Of a stretch of 64,000 bases of DNA, positions 45,953 through 55,288 are shown in pieces. The stretch spans positions 1,298,489 to 1,362,488 of the forward strand of contig NZ_NJGY01000001.1 of the NCBI RefSeq assembly GCF_002250505.1, read 5' to 3'. Under the pieces are notes generated by a model. That model worked only from the letters and a program-made list of their open reading frames with translations. It did not search any database and was not told the origin of the DNA. Each line of letters opens with the position of its first letter. Within the stretch, counting starts at the first letter, position 1. The DNA is from Janthinobacterium sp. PC23-8. GTDB lineage: Bacteria; Pseudomonadota; Gammaproteobacteria; Burkholderiales; Burkholderiaceae_D. The position numbers and the translations under genes are program-made.

Positions 45953-48900
45953 CTAGGCCGCGTGAGGCGCCGCCGAACGCGGCGGCCACGCCAGGCTGAA
46001 GTCACTGTACAGCAACGACAGATTCGGACTGTACGCCGGATCATGCTGCAACAATGGCTCCCAGCGCCGCTTCATGTACTCCACTTCACGGTTGAAACGC
46101 GCACTCTTTTCGGGCGTGTCATCAAGTCCCCGCGTGGCCGACTCGTAGTGATACAGCTCGGCATACGGCGTGAGCATGTTGGTGTAGCCGAGCTCACGTA
46201 CGCGCAGGCAAAAATCGACGTCGTTGAAGGCCACTGCCAGGTCGGTCTCATTGAGCCCGTCCACTTCCTGGAAGATGCTTTTGCGGATCACCAGGCAAGC
46301 TGCCGTCACGGCAGAAAAAGCGCTGAGCAGGCTGGTGCGACCGAAATACCCATCATGCTGGCGCGCCATGTGGACGTGTGCATGACCGGCTACGCCACCG
46401 AGACCGACAATGACACCGCCGTGCTGCAAGGTGTTATCCGGGTACCACAGACGGGCGCCCACGGCGCCAATGCCGGGTTGCAGCGCATGGCTGACCATTT
46501 CGTCAAGCCAGTCGGGCGTGATGACTTCAAGGTCGTTGTTGAGCAAACCGAGCAGCTCGCCGCGGGCATGCCGCACCGCGCCATTGTTAAGCGCCGAATA
46601 GTTGAACGGACGGTCATCGCGCAGCACCCGCACGCGCTGGTCGCCTTGCACGTCGCGCAGCCAGTCCAGGGTAGCCGGGTCGTCCGAACCGTTATCGACG
46701 ATCAGTATTTCGTAGTTCGGATACGTCGTCAACGCGAGGACACTCTGCACGCAAGTGCGCAGCAGTTCGAGTCCATTACGGGTCGGAATGATCAGGCTGA
46801 CCAGCGGCGGATGGTCCGGCAGCGCGTAACGCACACGGTAACTATCTTTCACGCGCTCGACAGTGGCGTTCACGCCACGGCGGGCAAAATGGGCGGTCAG
46901 CGCCCGTTCGCCAGCCATTTGCGCGTACGGCTTGGCGTCGCTGGACATGGCCGTGCTCTCCTGGTGGACTCGCCAGTGGTACAGGACACGCGCAATATGG
47001 TGGATCTGGTGATCTTCGATACGTTCTATGCAGCGCAACGCCAGGTCATAGTCCTGCGAGCCTTCCATGCCCACCTGGAAACCGCCGACCTCGCGCACCA
47101 ACGCCGCGTGGTACACGCCCAGATGCGAAATCATGTTTTGCGAATAGAACAGCGGACGGTTCCAGTCGGTCTTGAAGTAGGCACCGAAACGTACGCCATC
47201 CGCATCGATCTTGTCTTCATCGGAATAGATCAGGCGTGCATCGGGCTTCTGGTTGATCGCCTCGGCAACCCAGAACAGGGCTTGCTCGCTGAGCAGGTCG
47301 TCATGGTCGAGCAGCGCGATCCAGTCACCGGTGGCGACTTCGATGGCGCTGTTCGATGCCGCCGAAATATGGCCGTTCTTGGGCCGGAACACGACCTTGA
47401 TGCGGCTGTCCTCGCGCTGGTAACGCTCGAGGATCGTACGGATCTCCGCATTGCTGGAGCAGTCGTCGGCGATGCACAGTTCCCAGTGCGGATAAATCTG
47501 CTGGCGCACCGATTCGATCACCTCGACCAGCCAGCCAGGTTTCGGATTGTAGGTCGGCATCACCACGCTGATCAGAGGCTGGACGGCAAAAAATTCCTGG
47601 CGCGTGCGTAGCGCGGCGCGCCGTTCATCGTCCAACACGTCATAGCGGTGCAGCCATGCCGCGTAGTCATTACGGTCGGGCTCGCCGGCAGCCACCGGCA
47701 CGCCGGACGGATTGCCCGACTGCACAGCTTCGACCAGCGCAGCACCACGTTGCAAACCGGCAATACCATCACGGCGGTAGGCCTCTGCGGCCTTGGCGGC
47801 GGTCGCCGGCAGGCCACCACCCATGCGAACCGCCGACCGGACCAGCCGCACCGCGCGCTTGGCCCGCAACACTTGCGTACCAACAAAACGCAGCCCGGCC
47901 GTCGCGCGCCAGCTGCTGGAGCTGCGCAGGGCGGCAATCTCGATATCGCGCTGGGTCAGTGTTTGCTGCACATCAGCAACACGTTCATCGCGCTGTACCA
48001 GGATCTGCTGGATTTCGGCTACCCGTTCTTCGCTCTGCGCCAGGGCTTGCTGCAGAGTGGCAATCTGTTCTTCTTTCTGCACCAAAACTTGTTGCAAGGC
48101 GGCAGCGCGCTCGTCGCGCTGCGCCACTTCCTGCCGCACGGCGGTAGTCTGGCTGATGCTGGTCGACAGTTGCTGGCGCAAGGTAGCGATCTGCTGTCGT
48201 TGCGATGCCGCATACTGATGTTGCACAGCGACCTGGTCGGCGTGGCGTTGCTGCAAGCCGCTGTGACGTTGCTGCAAGTCCGTCTGGCTTTGCTGCAGGT
48301 CGGCGTAACTTTGCTGCAGGTCGGCGTAACTTTGCTGCAGATCGGCGTAACTTTGCTGCAATGCGGACAGTTGCTGTTCGACCGCGGGCAAGGCCTCGTC
48401 GGGCGCCTGCAGCCGCAGGCTCCATGGATTGGCGCTCTGGTCAAACGCCACGCCATGCACATATTCCGTATTATGCAGCTGCAAAATACCAGGCACGACC
48501 CGCTCGTCGCTGCCGGTAACGATACGCCGTCCCAGCACGTTTTCTTCTGCCGGCGCCTTGCGTACGATACACAGCGAATTGATGAACTCGACGGAATGAA
48601 TACTGGTCAGCACCGCCTCGTCGATATCGCAGCCGTAATGGCCGAAAATACCCTGCAAGATGGCCTTGCGTTCGCGTGCGATGCCCCAGTGCTGGTGGCT
48701 GATCACGTCGGACAGGCGCTTGAAAAATGACAACGACGAATACGGGTCGTACAAGCCCCCCTGGTATTGTTCCCAATAACTACAGTGCAAATCTTCCGCG
48801 ACAAACAGGCCGCCGTCGGCCAAATGCTGGAAATACAGCGTGAAGGTCTTCACGATATCGCCCGAGGTGTGCGAACCGTCGTCGATGATCAGATCGAATA

Positions 48901-49219
48901 CCGGCGCGCGCCGCAGCACCTGTTCCACCACGGCAGGGTCATTGGCATCGCCCAGAATGAAACTGATGGCCGGATTGTCATATACCAGTGCCGCGCAGTC
49001 AGGATTGATGTCGCATCCGACCAGGGTACTGCCGGGCGCAAAATAATCGGCCCATATGTCGAGCGAGCCGCCGTTCTGGATGCCGATTTCAAGCAGCCGC
49101 AGCGGTGCTGTCCGGTAAGCGCTGAACAGGCGGTCATACTCCCTTAAATACAGATCCCATTTATCGGACACTTTGCCCTGGTGACTGGTGAATATTTCAA
49201 ACAACGTAGGCTTACTCAT
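45953..49219 (-). CDS. Methyltransferase, coiled-coil and double GT2 fusion (WbdD-like plan)
   Basis: A 1088-residue fusion. Residues about 1-225 are a class I methyltransferase of the macrocin/CmcI type (LLEIGIQNGGSLDIWADYF, GCDINPD, DLIIDDGSHTSGD). Residues about 270-440 are a Gln-rich coiled coil containing three LQQSYAD heptads in a row and several QRDER(V) units, ended by SSSSWRATAG. Then come two GT-A domains (about 545-800: PLISVVMPTYNPKPGWL, LDHDDLL, YSDEDKID; about 805-1075: PLVSLIIPTRNGLELL, LLNNDLEV, VAFNDVDFCLRV). Methyltransferase plus coiled coil beside an ABC exporter recalls WbdD, which caps and measures O9a chains, but here the capping and chain-building domains are one protein. 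The start overlaps the wzt stop by 8 nt. Confidence 0.87.
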   Translation of the reverse strand: MSKPTLFEIFTSHQGKVSDKWDLYLREYDRLFSAYRTAPLRLLEIGIQNGGSLDIWADYFAPGSTLVGCDINPDCAALVYDNPAISFILGDANDPAVVEQVLRRAPVFDLIIDDGSHTSGDIVKTFTLYFQHLADGGLFVAEDLHCSYWEQYQGGLYDPYSSLSFFKRLSDVISHQHWGIARERKAILQGIFGHYGCDIDEAVLTSIHSVEFINSLCIVRKAPAEENVLGRRIVTGSDERVVPGILQLHNTEYVHGVAFDQSANPWSLRLQAPDEALPAVEQQLSALQQSYADLQQSYADLQQSYADLQQSQTDLQQRHSGLQQRHADQVAVQHQYAASQRQQIATLRQQLSTSISQTTAVRQEVAQRDERAAALQQVLVQKEEQIATLQQALAQSEERVAEIQQILVQRDERVADVQQTLTQRDIEIAALRSSSSWRATAGLRFVGTQVLRAKRAVRLVRSAVRMGGGLPATAAKAAEAYRRDGIAGLQRGAALVEAVQSGNPSGVPVAAGEPDRNDYAAWLHRYDVLDDERRAALRTRQEFFAVQPLISVVMPTYNPKPGWLVEVIESVRQQIYPHWELCIADDCSSNAEIRTILERYQREDSRIKVVFRPKNGHISAASNSAIEVATGDWIALLDHDDLLSEQALFWVAEAINQKPDARLIYSDEDKIDADGVRFGAYFKTDWNRPLFYSQNMISHLGVYHAALVREVGGFQVGMEGSQDYDLALRCIERIEDHQIHHIARVLYHWRVHQESTAMSSDAKPYAQMAGERALTAHFARRGVNATVERVKDSYRVRYALPDHPPLVSLIIPTRNGLELLRTCVQSVLALTTYPNYEILIVDNGSDDPATLDWLRDVQGDQRVRVLRDDRPFNYSALNNGAVRHARGELLGLLNNDLEVITPDWLDEMVSHALQPGIGAVGARLWYPDNTLQHGGVIVGLGGVAGHAHVHMARQHDGYFGRTSLLSAFSAVTAACLVIRKSIFQEVDGLNETDLAVAFNDVDFCLRVRELGYTNMLTPYAELYHYESATRGLDDTPEKSARFNREVEYMKRRWEPLLQHDPAYSPNLSLLYSDFSLAWPPRSAAPHAA
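48282..48365. repeat. In-frame 21-bp tandem repeat in the coiled-coil region
   Basis: Four head-to-tail 21-bp units, the first and last imperfect, with the plus-strand core GCGTAACTTTGCTGCAGGTCG at 48303, 48324 and 48345. On the coding strand each unit gives one heptad (LQQSYAD), so gain or loss of a unit lengthens or shortens the coil by exactly seven residues with no frame change. Confidence 0.85.
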
Positions 49220-50555
49220 GAATGACCTCAAGCTCCGCACGGGTGAACGGCAAACCGACCAGGCCGTAACGGATTTTACTAGATGAAATGTTAATGATCA
49301 GAGCATCGTGCAACCAGTGATGCTGTACGTGGTTCTGCAGGTCGCCGTCCGCCACCGACGCCATGACGGCATATTGCCCATTGGGCAGCATCGGCAGGCG
49401 GAACTCGAACACTCCTTCGAACAGGGCGCCGGCGGCAACCGGGGTCGGCCGCAAGCCGGTGAAATGCAGGGTATTTTCGCCGAACAGATCCTGCCCCAGG
49501 CGGTCGCGCACGAGGAAACCAAGAATCGGCCGCTCAAGTGCCTGATGTGCCCGTGCCCGCACCGTCATGCGTACCCGTTCGTCGCCCTCGAACACCGCGT
49601 CGGTCTCGTCGGAGAGTTTGGTCAGCGCCACCGAAACAATGTCGGCATGGCCGGTTTTCCAGCCATTGGCGTCACTCAGATTGTCGCGCACCGACGCTTG
49701 CGTACCATAGTCGCTGGCCAGGGGTGGCGCTGAGGTGGCGTCGCCCGCTTCGGCGCCGCCTACCGAGGTCAGCTTCGACTCGGCACCGTAGATCTCCTGC
49801 AGCGTGTATTGCAGGTAGGCTTCGGAAACGGCCTTGGCCGTGCCCAGTTGCTCCACCCGCCCATGCTTGAGCCAGATCCCCGAGCGGCACAGGTTCTGCA
49901 CCGATGCGGTGTCGTGGCTGACAAAAATCAGCGTGCCGCGTTCCTGGAACTTGCGGATGAAGCGCATGCATTTCTGGGTAAACACGGCGTCGCCCACCGC
50001 CAGCGCTTCGTCGACGACGAGAATATCGGCATCGACATGGGCGATCACGGCAAAGGCCAGGCGCAAATACATGCCGCTGGAATAGGTCTTGACGGGCTGC
50101 TCGACAAACTGTCCGATGTCGGCAAAAGCGACGATGTCATCATATCTGGCGTCGATTTCTTCGACCGACAGGCCCAGCACGGACGCATTCATGTAAATGT
50201 TTTCACGGCCCGTGAACTCCGGGTTGAAACCCGACCCCAGTTCCAGCAGCGCGGCGATGCGGCCGCTGGTTTCAATGCTGCCCGAGGTGGGCGTGAGGGT
50301 GCCGCAGATCATTTGCAGCAAGGTCGACTTGCCGCTGCCATTACGGCCGATGACACCCACGGTTTCACCGCGCCGGATTTCAAACGACACATCGTTCAAG
50401 GCCCAGAATTCGCGGAAATACTGGCCGGTTGGACGGCCGAGCAGGCGCTGCGCGCGCGGCAGCATGAACTGTTTCAGGCGATCGCGCGGCGTGTCGTAGA
50501 TTTCATAACGCTTGCTCAGGTTGCTGACGCGGATAGCGATTTCATCAGAGGACAT
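49212..50555 (-). CDS. wzt: ABC transporter ATP-binding protein with C-terminal sugar-binding domain
   Basis: A 447-residue ATPase of polysaccharide ABC exporters. The ABC domain (about 1-245) has Walker A GRNGSGKSTLLQMI, TSGRIAALLELGSGFNPEFTGRENIY (the ABC-2 polysaccharide pattern), signature TYSSGMYLRLAFA and Walker B ADILVVDEAL. Residues about 270-447 match the Wzt C-terminal beta-sandwich, which binds the modified end of the chain before export. Presence of that domain implies that export depends on a terminal cap, which fits the methyltransferase in the next gene. The ATG at 50555 has AAAGGA upstream and overlaps the permease gene by 11 nt. Confidence 0.93.
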   Translation of the reverse strand: MSSDEIAIRVSNLSKRYEIYDTPRDRLKQFMLPRAQRLLGRPTGQYFREFWALNDVSFEIRRGETVGVIGRNGSGKSTLLQMICGTLTPTSGSIETSGRIAALLELGSGFNPEFTGRENIYMNASVLGLSVEEIDARYDDIVAFADIGQFVEQPVKTYSSGMYLRLAFAVIAHVDADILVVDEALAVGDAVFTQKCMRFIRKFQERGTLIFVSHDTASVQNLCRSGIWLKHGRVEQLGTAKAVSEAYLQYTLQEIYGAESKLTSVGGAEAGDATSAPPLASDYGTQASVRDNLSDANGWKTGHADIVSVALTKLSDETDAVFEGDERVRMTVRARAHQALERPILGFLVRDRLGQDLFGENTLHFTGLRPTPVAAGALFEGVFEFRLPMLPNGQYAVMASVADGDLQNHVQHHWLHDALIINISSSKIRYGLVGLPFTRAELEVIHE

Positions 50556-51399
50556 CGGCAAATCCTTTCCGGGTTTTCTGGAACCAGACAAAACCGGCCC
50601 AGGCAAACACCAGCGCCAGCAGCGTGTACAAGCCGAGGCCGGACCAGTCCGGCAAATGCCCCCACAGCAATACGTCGCGCGACTGTTCGATGATGAAGGT
50701 CAAAGGATTGGCCATGATAAAGACCCGCGCCGCTTCCGGCACGGCGGAAACCGGATAAAAGATCGGCGACAAGAAAGTCAGGACGGTGGTCAGAATGGTG
50801 ACGAATTGCCCCACATCGCGCAGAAACACGCCCAGCGAGGCGAGTATCCACGCCAGACCCATGATCAGTATCATCAAGGGCAGCAGCACCAGCGGCAGCA
50901 GCAAGGCGGTCCAGTGCAGGTAGCCATTGAGCAGGAAGAATGCGCTGAGGAGCACGACCAGGCTGATCATCGCATGAAACAGCGCGGCGCCCATCGCGAT
51001 CAGCGGCAGTACTTCAAGCGGAAACACCACTTTCTTGACATAGTTGACATTGGCCAGCACCAGCGTGGGCGCGCGGTTGATCACCTCGCTGAACAGGCCG
51101 AGCACGATCATGCCGACAAACAGGACAATCGCAAACTGGGTTTTGCTTTCCTCCACGCCAGCACCGCCCCAGCGTGATTTAAAAATCTCGGAAAACACGA
51201 AGGTGTACACCACCAGCATGAAAACCGGATTGAAAAAAGACCATGCCAGGCCCAGGATAGAGCCCTTGTAACGGCCCACGACTTCGCGTTTGCTCATCTG
51301 GGCAATCAGGCTGCGGTTATGCCACAGGCTGCGTCCGAGCGCCAGCAGCGACGTTGGCTGGGCGGCATGCGGATTGATTGCCGCGACATGCTGCCTCAC
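50545..51399 (-). CDS. wzm: Polysaccharide ABC exporter permease
   Basis: A 284-residue ABC-2 type inner-membrane protein with six hydrophobic spans. Landmarks are MSKREVVGRYKGSILGLAWSFFNPVFMLVVYTF, NYVKKVVFPLEVLP and FLSPIFYPVSAVP, all typical of Wzm/KpsM/TagG permeases. It forms the channel that moves undecaprenyl-linked chains to the periplasm with Wzt. The start is GTG, overlapping the rfbC stop by 4 nt (GTGA). Confidence 0.92.
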   Translation of the reverse strand: MRQHVAAINPHAAQPTSLLALGRSLWHNRSLIAQMSKREVVGRYKGSILGLAWSFFNPVFMLVVYTFVFSEIFKSRWGGAGVEESKTQFAIVLFVGMIVLGLFSEVINRAPTLVLANVNYVKKVVFPLEVLPLIAMGAALFHAMISLVVLLSAFFLLNGYLHWTALLLPLVLLPLMILIMGLAWILASLGVFLRDVGQFVTILTTVLTFLSPIFYPVSAVPEAARVFIMANPLTFIIEQSRDVLLWGHLPDWSGLGLYTLLALVFAWAGFVWFQKTRKGFADVL

Positions 51400-51941
51400 G
51401 CAAACGTCTCCGCATCGGCCAGCAGCTTGCCCAACTGGTCCTTGCCCGACAAGGCAGGCAAGCCGTCCAGCGGCCAGGCGATGTTGAGCGTCGGGTCGTT
51501 CCAGGCCAGGCAGCGCTCGAACTCGGGATACCAGTAATCGGTGGTTTTATACAGAAATTCGGCACTGTCGGACAGCACCAGGAAACCGTGAGCGAAACCG
51601 GGCGGCACCCATAACACCTGTTTATTCTCGGCCGACAGTTCGACAGCGACGTGCTGGCCAAAGCTGGCGGAACTGCGGCGCAGATCGACGGCCACATCAA
51701 GGACGCGCCCCTGGGTGACGCGCACCAGCTTGCCCTGAGGATGCTGGATCTGGTAGTGCAGGCCGCGCAACACGTTCTTCGCCGAGCGGCTGTGGTTATC
51801 CTGGACAAACCCAAGCTGGCAGCCTATTGCCTCTTCAAACTGGCGCTGATTGAAACTTTCATAGAAAAACCCGCGCGCGTCGCCAAACACCTTCGGTTCG
51901 ATGATCAGCAGATCGGGAATTGCCGTCGTTATCACCTTCAT
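51396..51941 (-). CDS. rfbC: dTDP-4-dehydrorhamnose 3,5-epimerase
   Basis: A 181-residue RmlC cupin that epimerises dTDP-4-keto-6-deoxyglucose at C3 and C5, the third step to dTDP-L-rhamnose. Family features: [39 protein letters not shown] with the catalytic His, [11 protein letters not shown], and [15 protein letters not shown] with the catalytic Tyr downstream. Length is normal. Its ATG overlaps the stop of the rfbA remnant by 4 nt, showing that the remnant stop is the native one. Confidence 0.97.
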   Translation of the reverse strand: MKVITTAIPDLLIIEPKVFGDARGFFYESFNQRQFEEAIGCQLGFVQDNHSRSAKNVLRGLHYQIQHPQGKLVRVTQGRVLDVAVDLRRSSASFGQHVAVELSAENKQVLWVPPGFAHGFLVLSDSAEFLYKTTDYWYPEFERCLAWNDPTLNIAWPLDGLPALSGKDQLGKLLADAETFA

Positions 51942-52278
51942 CCCTGTACCTTTTCCTTTAATAAGCGCTGCAAGTACTGGCCATAGCCATTCTTCGCCAG
52001 CGGTGCGGCCAGCTGTTCGAGCTGGGCTGCGGTAATGTAGCCTCTACGGAATGCAATTTCTTCCGGGCAGGCCACTTTCAATCCCTGGCGATGTTCGATC
52101 GTCCGGATGAACTTACTGGCCTCGTTCAGGCTTTCATGGGTGCCGGTATCGAGCCAGGCATAGCCACGGCCAAGAATTTCCACATTCAATTCATGGCGTT
52201 CAAGATAAATACGATTGATATCGGTCATTTCCAGTTCGCCGCGCGCCGATGGAGAATGCCTTTACCTTGATCCATCAT
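51938..52278 (-). pseudogene. rfbA: rfbA (glucose-1-phosphate thymidylyltransferase) with internal deletion
   Basis: Two pieces of rfbA are joined. The 5-prime piece (ATG at 52275, or 52278) reads MDQGKGIL, the native start of RmlA, overlapping the end of rfbD as in other rml operons. It then runs out of frame into [17 protein letters not shown] (from about 52252), the start of the last third of RmlA, which continues intact for about 100 residues to the native stop ([28 protein letters not shown]). Some 180 codons with the nucleotide-binding GGxGTRL and catalytic residues are missing, and the join is not in frame (start frame ends in TGA at once). An ATG at 52228 could yield a 96-residue tail with no enzyme activity. 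Either a real deletion or an assembly error; dTDP-glucose would then need another RmlA. Confidence 0.85.
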
Positions 52279-53173
52279 TATTTTCTAGAATCTCACTGAG
52301 CATGCGCGCCACGCCACGCTGCCAGTCCGGCAGCGTGAGCGAGAAGGCCGATTGCAGTTTTGCGGTATCGAGCCTGGAGTTTTTCGGCCGTGCGGCAGGG
52401 GCGGGAAACGCTTCGCTGCCGACGGCGGCGATCGCCTCGTTTGCCACCGTGATCCGGGCGCCTGCCTGGCGCGCAAAATCGATCACGTAACGGGCATAGC
52501 CGTGCCAGGAGGTTTCGCCGGCGGCGGCCAGATGATAGATACCCGACAGTTCTGGCTGCGCGCGCGCTGAACGGATGGCGTGCGCGGTCACATCGGCAAT
52601 CAGCTCGGCGCCAGTCGGCGCACCGATCTGATCGGCCACCACGGACAGACGCTCACGCTCGCCGGCCAGGCGCAGCATGGTCTTGGCAAAATTGCCGCCG
52701 CGCGCGGCATATACCCAGCTGGTGCGGAAAATCAGGTACTGGCAGCCGCTGCGGGCAATCGCCTGCTCGCCATCGAGCTTGGTGCTGCCATAGACGCTCA
52801 AGGGTCCGGTCGGCGCCGATTCATCGCGTGGCGCTTCGCCACTGCCGTCAAACACATAGTCGGTCGAGTAATGCACCAGCAAGGCGCCGGTTTCGGCGGC
52901 CACTGCGGCCAGCACGCCGGGCGCCCGGGCATTGACCGTAGCGCAGGCATCCGCATCGCTCTCGGCCTTGTCGACCGCCGTATAGGCGGCCGCATTGACG
53001 ATCACATCGGGGGCGATGGCCCGCACCGTGGCCTCAATCCCCGCCAGATCCTGGAAATTGCCACACCATTGCACGCTGTCGCTGCCCAGCGCAATGACCT
53101 CGCCCAAGGGCGCCAGGCTGCGCTGCAGCTCCCAGCCGACCTGGCCGTTCTTTCCTAACAGTAAAATTTTCAT
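52262..53173 (-). CDS. rfbD: dTDP-4-dehydrorhamnose reductase
   Basis: A 303-residue RmlD that reduces dTDP-4-keto-L-rhamnose to dTDP-L-rhamnose with NAD(P)H. Motifs: [53 protein letters not shown] (YxxxK) and [18 protein letters not shown]. Length is normal. It overlaps rfbB by 4 nt at its start, and its last codons overlap the former rfbA start, so the rfbBDAC order was native. Confidence 0.97.
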   Translation of the reverse strand: MKILLLGKNGQVGWELQRSLAPLGEVIALGSDSVQWCGNFQDLAGIEATVRAIAPDVIVNAAAYTAVDKAESDADACATVNARAPGVLAAVAAETGALLVHYSTDYVFDGSGEAPRDESAPTGPLSVYGSTKLDGEQAIARSGCQYLIFRTSWVYAARGGNFAKTMLRLAGERERLSVVADQIGAPTGAELIADVTAHAIRSARAQPELSGIYHLAAAGETSWHGYARYVIDFARQAGARITVANEAIAAVGSEAFPAPAARPKNSRLDTAKLQSAFSLTLPDWQRGVARMLSEILENNDGSR

Positions 53174-54237
53174 GGTGTCCGCTCGCTATAGTTTTTTGCC
53201 ACCCAGTTCTGATAAGTTCCCGACTGCACGTTGACCACCCAATCCTGGTGATCCAGATACCACTGCACCGTCTTGCGGATGCCGGTATCAAATGTTTCGG
53301 CCGGCTTCCAGCCCAGCTCGCGCTGCAGTTTGCTCGCGTCGATGGCGTAGCGGCGGTCATGGCCCGGCCGGTCGGTCACATAGGTGATCTGTGCGCTGTA
53401 AGGACGGCCGTCGGCGCGCGGACGCAATTCGTCGAGCAGGGCGCAGATCGTGTGCACGATCTCGATATTCGGCTTTTCATTCCAGCCGCCAACGTTATAC
53501 ACCTCACCCACGGTGCCTGCGTCCAGCACGCGGCGAATTGCGCTGCAATGATCCTTCACATACAGCCAATCGCGAATCTGTTGACCATCCCCATATACTG
53601 GCAGCGATTTGCCAGCCAGGGCATTGACGATCATCAACGGGATCAGCTTCTCCGGGAAATGATAAGGGCCGTAATTATTCGAACAATTGGTAGTAAGTAC
53701 CGGCAAGCCATACGTGTGGTGATAAGCGCGCACCAGATGGTCGCTGGCGGCCTTGCTGGCTGAATAAGGACTGTTGGGCTCGTAGCGGTGGGTCTCGGTG
53801 AAAGCTGGCTCGTCTTTGGCCAGCGAACCATAGACTTCGTCGGTCGACACATGCAGCATGCGCAACTGCTGGCGCGCATCGTCTTCGAGCGCCCCCCAGT
53901 AGGCGCGCACGGCTTCCAACAGATGGAAGGTGCCGACGATATTGGTTTGAATGAAGTCGCCTGGGCCATGGATGGAGCGGTCGACATGGCTTTCCGCTGC
54001 GAAATTGACGATAGCGCGTGGCTGGTGCTCGGCCAGCAATTTGGCCATCAGGGCGCTATCGCCGATGTCACCATGGACAAACAGGTGGCGCCGGTCGCCC
54101 TCGAGCGTGGATAAGGTATCGAGATTGCCCGCGTAGGTCAGGACATCAAGATTGACGACTGGTTCATCAGATTGAGCAAGCCAGTCCAAAACAAAATTTG
54201 CGCCAATAAATCCCGCGCCCCCCGTTACCAGTATCAT
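53170..54237 (-). CDS. rfbB: dTDP-glucose 4,6-dehydratase
   Basis: A 355-residue RmlB that converts dTDP-glucose to dTDP-4-keto-6-deoxyglucose. It starts [19 protein letters not shown] and shows [20 protein letters not shown] (TDE catalytic triad member), [12 protein letters not shown] (YxxxK), [19 protein letters not shown] and DHCSAI. Length is as expected. It heads the rml part of the locus; the 213-nt gap upstream holds a possible TACAAT -10 on the minus strand near 54343-54348 but no clear -35. Confidence 0.97.
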   Translation of the reverse strand: MILVTGGAGFIGANFVLDWLAQSDEPVVNLDVLTYAGNLDTLSTLEGDRRHLFVHGDIGDSALMAKLLAEHQPRAIVNFAAESHVDRSIHGPGDFIQTNIVGTFHLLEAVRAYWGALEDDARQQLRMLHVSTDEVYGSLAKDEPAFTETHRYEPNSPYSASKAASDHLVRAYHHTYGLPVLTTNCSNNYGPYHFPEKLIPLMIVNALAGKSLPVYGDGQQIRDWLYVKDHCSAIRRVLDAGTVGEVYNVGGWNEKPNIEIVHTICALLDELRPRADGRPYSAQITYVTDRPGHDRRYAIDASKLQRELGWKPAETFDTGIRKTVQWYLDHQDWVVNVQSGTYQNWVAKNYSERTP

Positions 54238-54450
54238 TTTAAATCCTCAATATTGCCCATATTTCATCAAACCGACCAGAAACCGCAGCGACCAACCGCA
54301 ACACCAAAAAAGGTTTTCACTTTAGCATCACTGGTTTGGCAGATTGTATCGTATCAGCCGTGTTTTAACGACCCCGACATACTCGCGGCTTGCCATTGTT
54401 CAGGCAAAGCGCCAGCGGAAGCGATATCAGGGCAGCAAACGCTGGAATAC

Positions 54451-55233
54451 TCATCGTTTCCCGAAAAAGCGCCGCATCAGGATTTTCAGATACACACTTG
54501 ACACAAAAAATTTCAGTGCGCTGCCCAGGTGCCACAGCATGAAGCGCAACTGGCGGTGGCTATCGCGCTGGGCTTCATGAATCACGCGGATCTCCGTATT
54601 GACCAGGGTTTGAAATCCGGCCAGGCGCGCCCGCGCACAAAAATCCACATCTTCAAAATATAAAAAATAACGTTCGCTGAAACCATGCAAGGCCACATAA
54701 ACAGCGCGCGGCACGGCCAGGAACATCCCTGCGGCCCAGTCAGGCACCAGCATGGGACCCACCTGCGGCACCACTTCACGCGGCCGCTGCAGATGCAACA
54801 GGCGTCCGACGATCCTGCGCAGCAGATGATAAGGCGATGGGAAATTGCGCGCACTGTCTTCGACCTGGCCACTGCCACTGACGATCAGCGGCGCACAGAT
54901 GGCCGATGCCGACTGCTCCAGCATGGCGAGCAGTGCCGGAAAAGGATCGTCCATCAAGCGTATATCGGGATTCAATACGACGAAATGATCACTATTAGAC
55001 AACATAAAGGCAGCATTATGGTTGGCCGCAAAACCGCGCGGTGACGGATTTACAATCAGATACACTTTGAACGGCAGGGCCTCGAGATCGATCGCCAGTT
55101 CTTCCCTGATATTGAGCGTCAGGATGACGTCGAACGGGCGCTCCCGCAGGGCCGCCAGTTGATGCAACAACGGCTCGATATAGGCGCGGTGTCCGTGACT
55201 GACGATAGACAGCGAAAATTTTTGACGACTCAT
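54451..55233 (-). CDS. GT2-family glycosyltransferase (rhamnosyltransferase-like)
   Basis: A 260-residue GT-A enzyme. It begins FSLSIVSHGHRAYIEPLL and has VNPSPRGFAANHNAAF, the metal-site FVVLNPDIRL, WAAGMFLAVPRAVYV and ERYFLYFEDVDFCARARLAGF, the pattern of rhamnosyl- and related transferases of O-antigen clusters. A short amphipathic tail ends RRFFGKR. The ATG at 55233 opens the domain directly. It lies 55 nt downstream of the next GT2 gene and 213 nt upstream of rfbB. The link made is unknown. Confidence 0.88.
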   Translation of the reverse strand: MSRQKFSLSIVSHGHRAYIEPLLHQLAALRERPFDVILTLNIREELAIDLEALPFKVYLIVNPSPRGFAANHNAAFMLSNSDHFVVLNPDIRLMDDPFPALLAMLEQSASAICAPLIVSGSGQVEDSARNFPSPYHLLRRIVGRLLHLQRPREVVPQVGPMLVPDWAAGMFLAVPRAVYVALHGFSERYFLYFEDVDFCARARLAGFQTLVNTEIRVIHEAQRDSHRQLRFMLWHLGSALKFFVSSVYLKILMRRFFGKR

Positions 55234-55288
55234 AAACCAGGATCCAGTGATAAAAAGCGGCGTGCACGCCACAACGGTCTTCAACAGC

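Noticed and set aside
48282-48365. Short repeated units that might suggest a CRISPR array
   Set aside because: The units are adjacent with no spacers and lie in frame in a coiled-coil coding region.
52262-52264. Possible read-through fusion of rfbD to the rfbA tail, since both are in the same frame across the TAA
   Set aside because: The native rfbA start overlaps rfbD in another frame, so the shared frame is a by-product of the deletion; there is no sign of stop recoding.
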